From Cytobacillus praedii (GTDB lineage: Bacteria; Bacillota; Bacilli; Bacillales; Cytobacillaceae), in assembly GCF_001439605.1 (NCBI RefSeq), contig NZ_LMBX01000018.1, positions 43,911 through 107,910 of the forward strand: 64,000 bases of DNA, read 5' to 3'. The notes under the pieces are model-generated. The model was not told where the DNA came from. It was given only the letters and a program-made list of their open reading frames with translations, and searched no databases. A program made the position numbers and the translations under genes. Positions 63,976-64,000 of the stretch are shown here, in pieces. The number at the start of each line of letters is the position of its first letter. Position 1 is the first letter of the stretch.

Positions 63976-64000
63976 TTTTAAAATAGAAATAGAACAATAC

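Overview
The window is core chromosome of a low-GC, spore-forming member of the Bacillaceae (Bacillus sensu lato). Gene order follows the Bacillus subtilis ykv-pts-yku-ykn-ykr-pdh-ykt-yla region almost from end to end: ykvI/ykvS, ptsHI, ykwC, cheV, ykyB, ykuE, ykuF(fadH), ykuI, ykuJ, ykuL, ccpC, ykuU, ykuV, yknUV, ktrC, rnjA, rpoY, ykrA, defB, ykyA, pdhABCD, slp, speA, yktA, yktB, ykzI, suhB, ylaF, typA, ylaH, ylaI, ylaJ, ylaK, ylaL, ylaM, ylaN, ftsW, pycA. Names rest on remembered family sequences plus this synteny; no database search was run. Sporulation-type genes (ylaJ, a YjcZ-like peptide) support a spore former. I see no rRNA, tRNA, CRISPR array, prophage or intact insertion sequence.

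Layout. 1-3.3 kb: the 3' end of a YkvI membrane protein, a lipoprotein, a CPBP protease and small genes. 3.3-6.7 kb: a MoxR-DUF58-DUF4129 operon. 6.8-8.8 kb: ptsH-ptsI without ptsG in front. 9-15 kb: a lipoprotein, YkwC, an RDD protein, CheV, YkyB and an MFS/PadR pair. 15-22.6 kb: a PAS-GGDEF-EAL protein, a Tat-exported phosphoesterase, FadH, aspartase and the EAL protein YkuI. 22.8-27.2 kb: redox and regulatory genes (glutaredoxin, YkuJ, YkuL, CcpC, peroxiredoxin YkuU, thioredoxin-like YkuV). 27.4-31 kb: a heterodimeric ABC exporter. 31-36 kb: KtrC, RNase J1, RNA polymerase epsilon, a HAD phosphatase and deformylase. 36.5-42.6 kb: YkyA and the pyruvate dehydrogenase operon. 42.7-50.5 kb: slp, small genes, the SR1/SR1P locus, speA, a nitronate monooxygenase homologue, yktA, yktB, ykzI and suhB. 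50.7-64 kb: the yla cluster, ftsW and pycA.

Many genes bear on carbon flow at the glycolysis/TCA junction: HPr and EI (sugar uptake and the CcpA co-repressor), CcpC (citrate-responsive regulator), the PDH complex, pyruvate carboxylase, aspartase, glutaminase, and SR1/SR1P, which in B. subtilis links arginine catabolism with GapA and RNase J1. RNase J1 itself is encoded 12 kb away. Most transcription units end in strong intrinsic terminators, many shared by convergent genes.

There is no obvious new multigene system. The best leads are non-coding or very small: the SR1/SR1P homologue; a 23-residue cationic ORF with its own Shine-Dalgarno and -10; a structured, GC-richer intergenic block at 53.65-53.92 kb; a palindrome in the ykuU promoter followed by a 14-bp leader hairpin; a six-codon ORF coupled to a flavin-type oxidase gene; and decayed copies of dispersed intergenic repeats.
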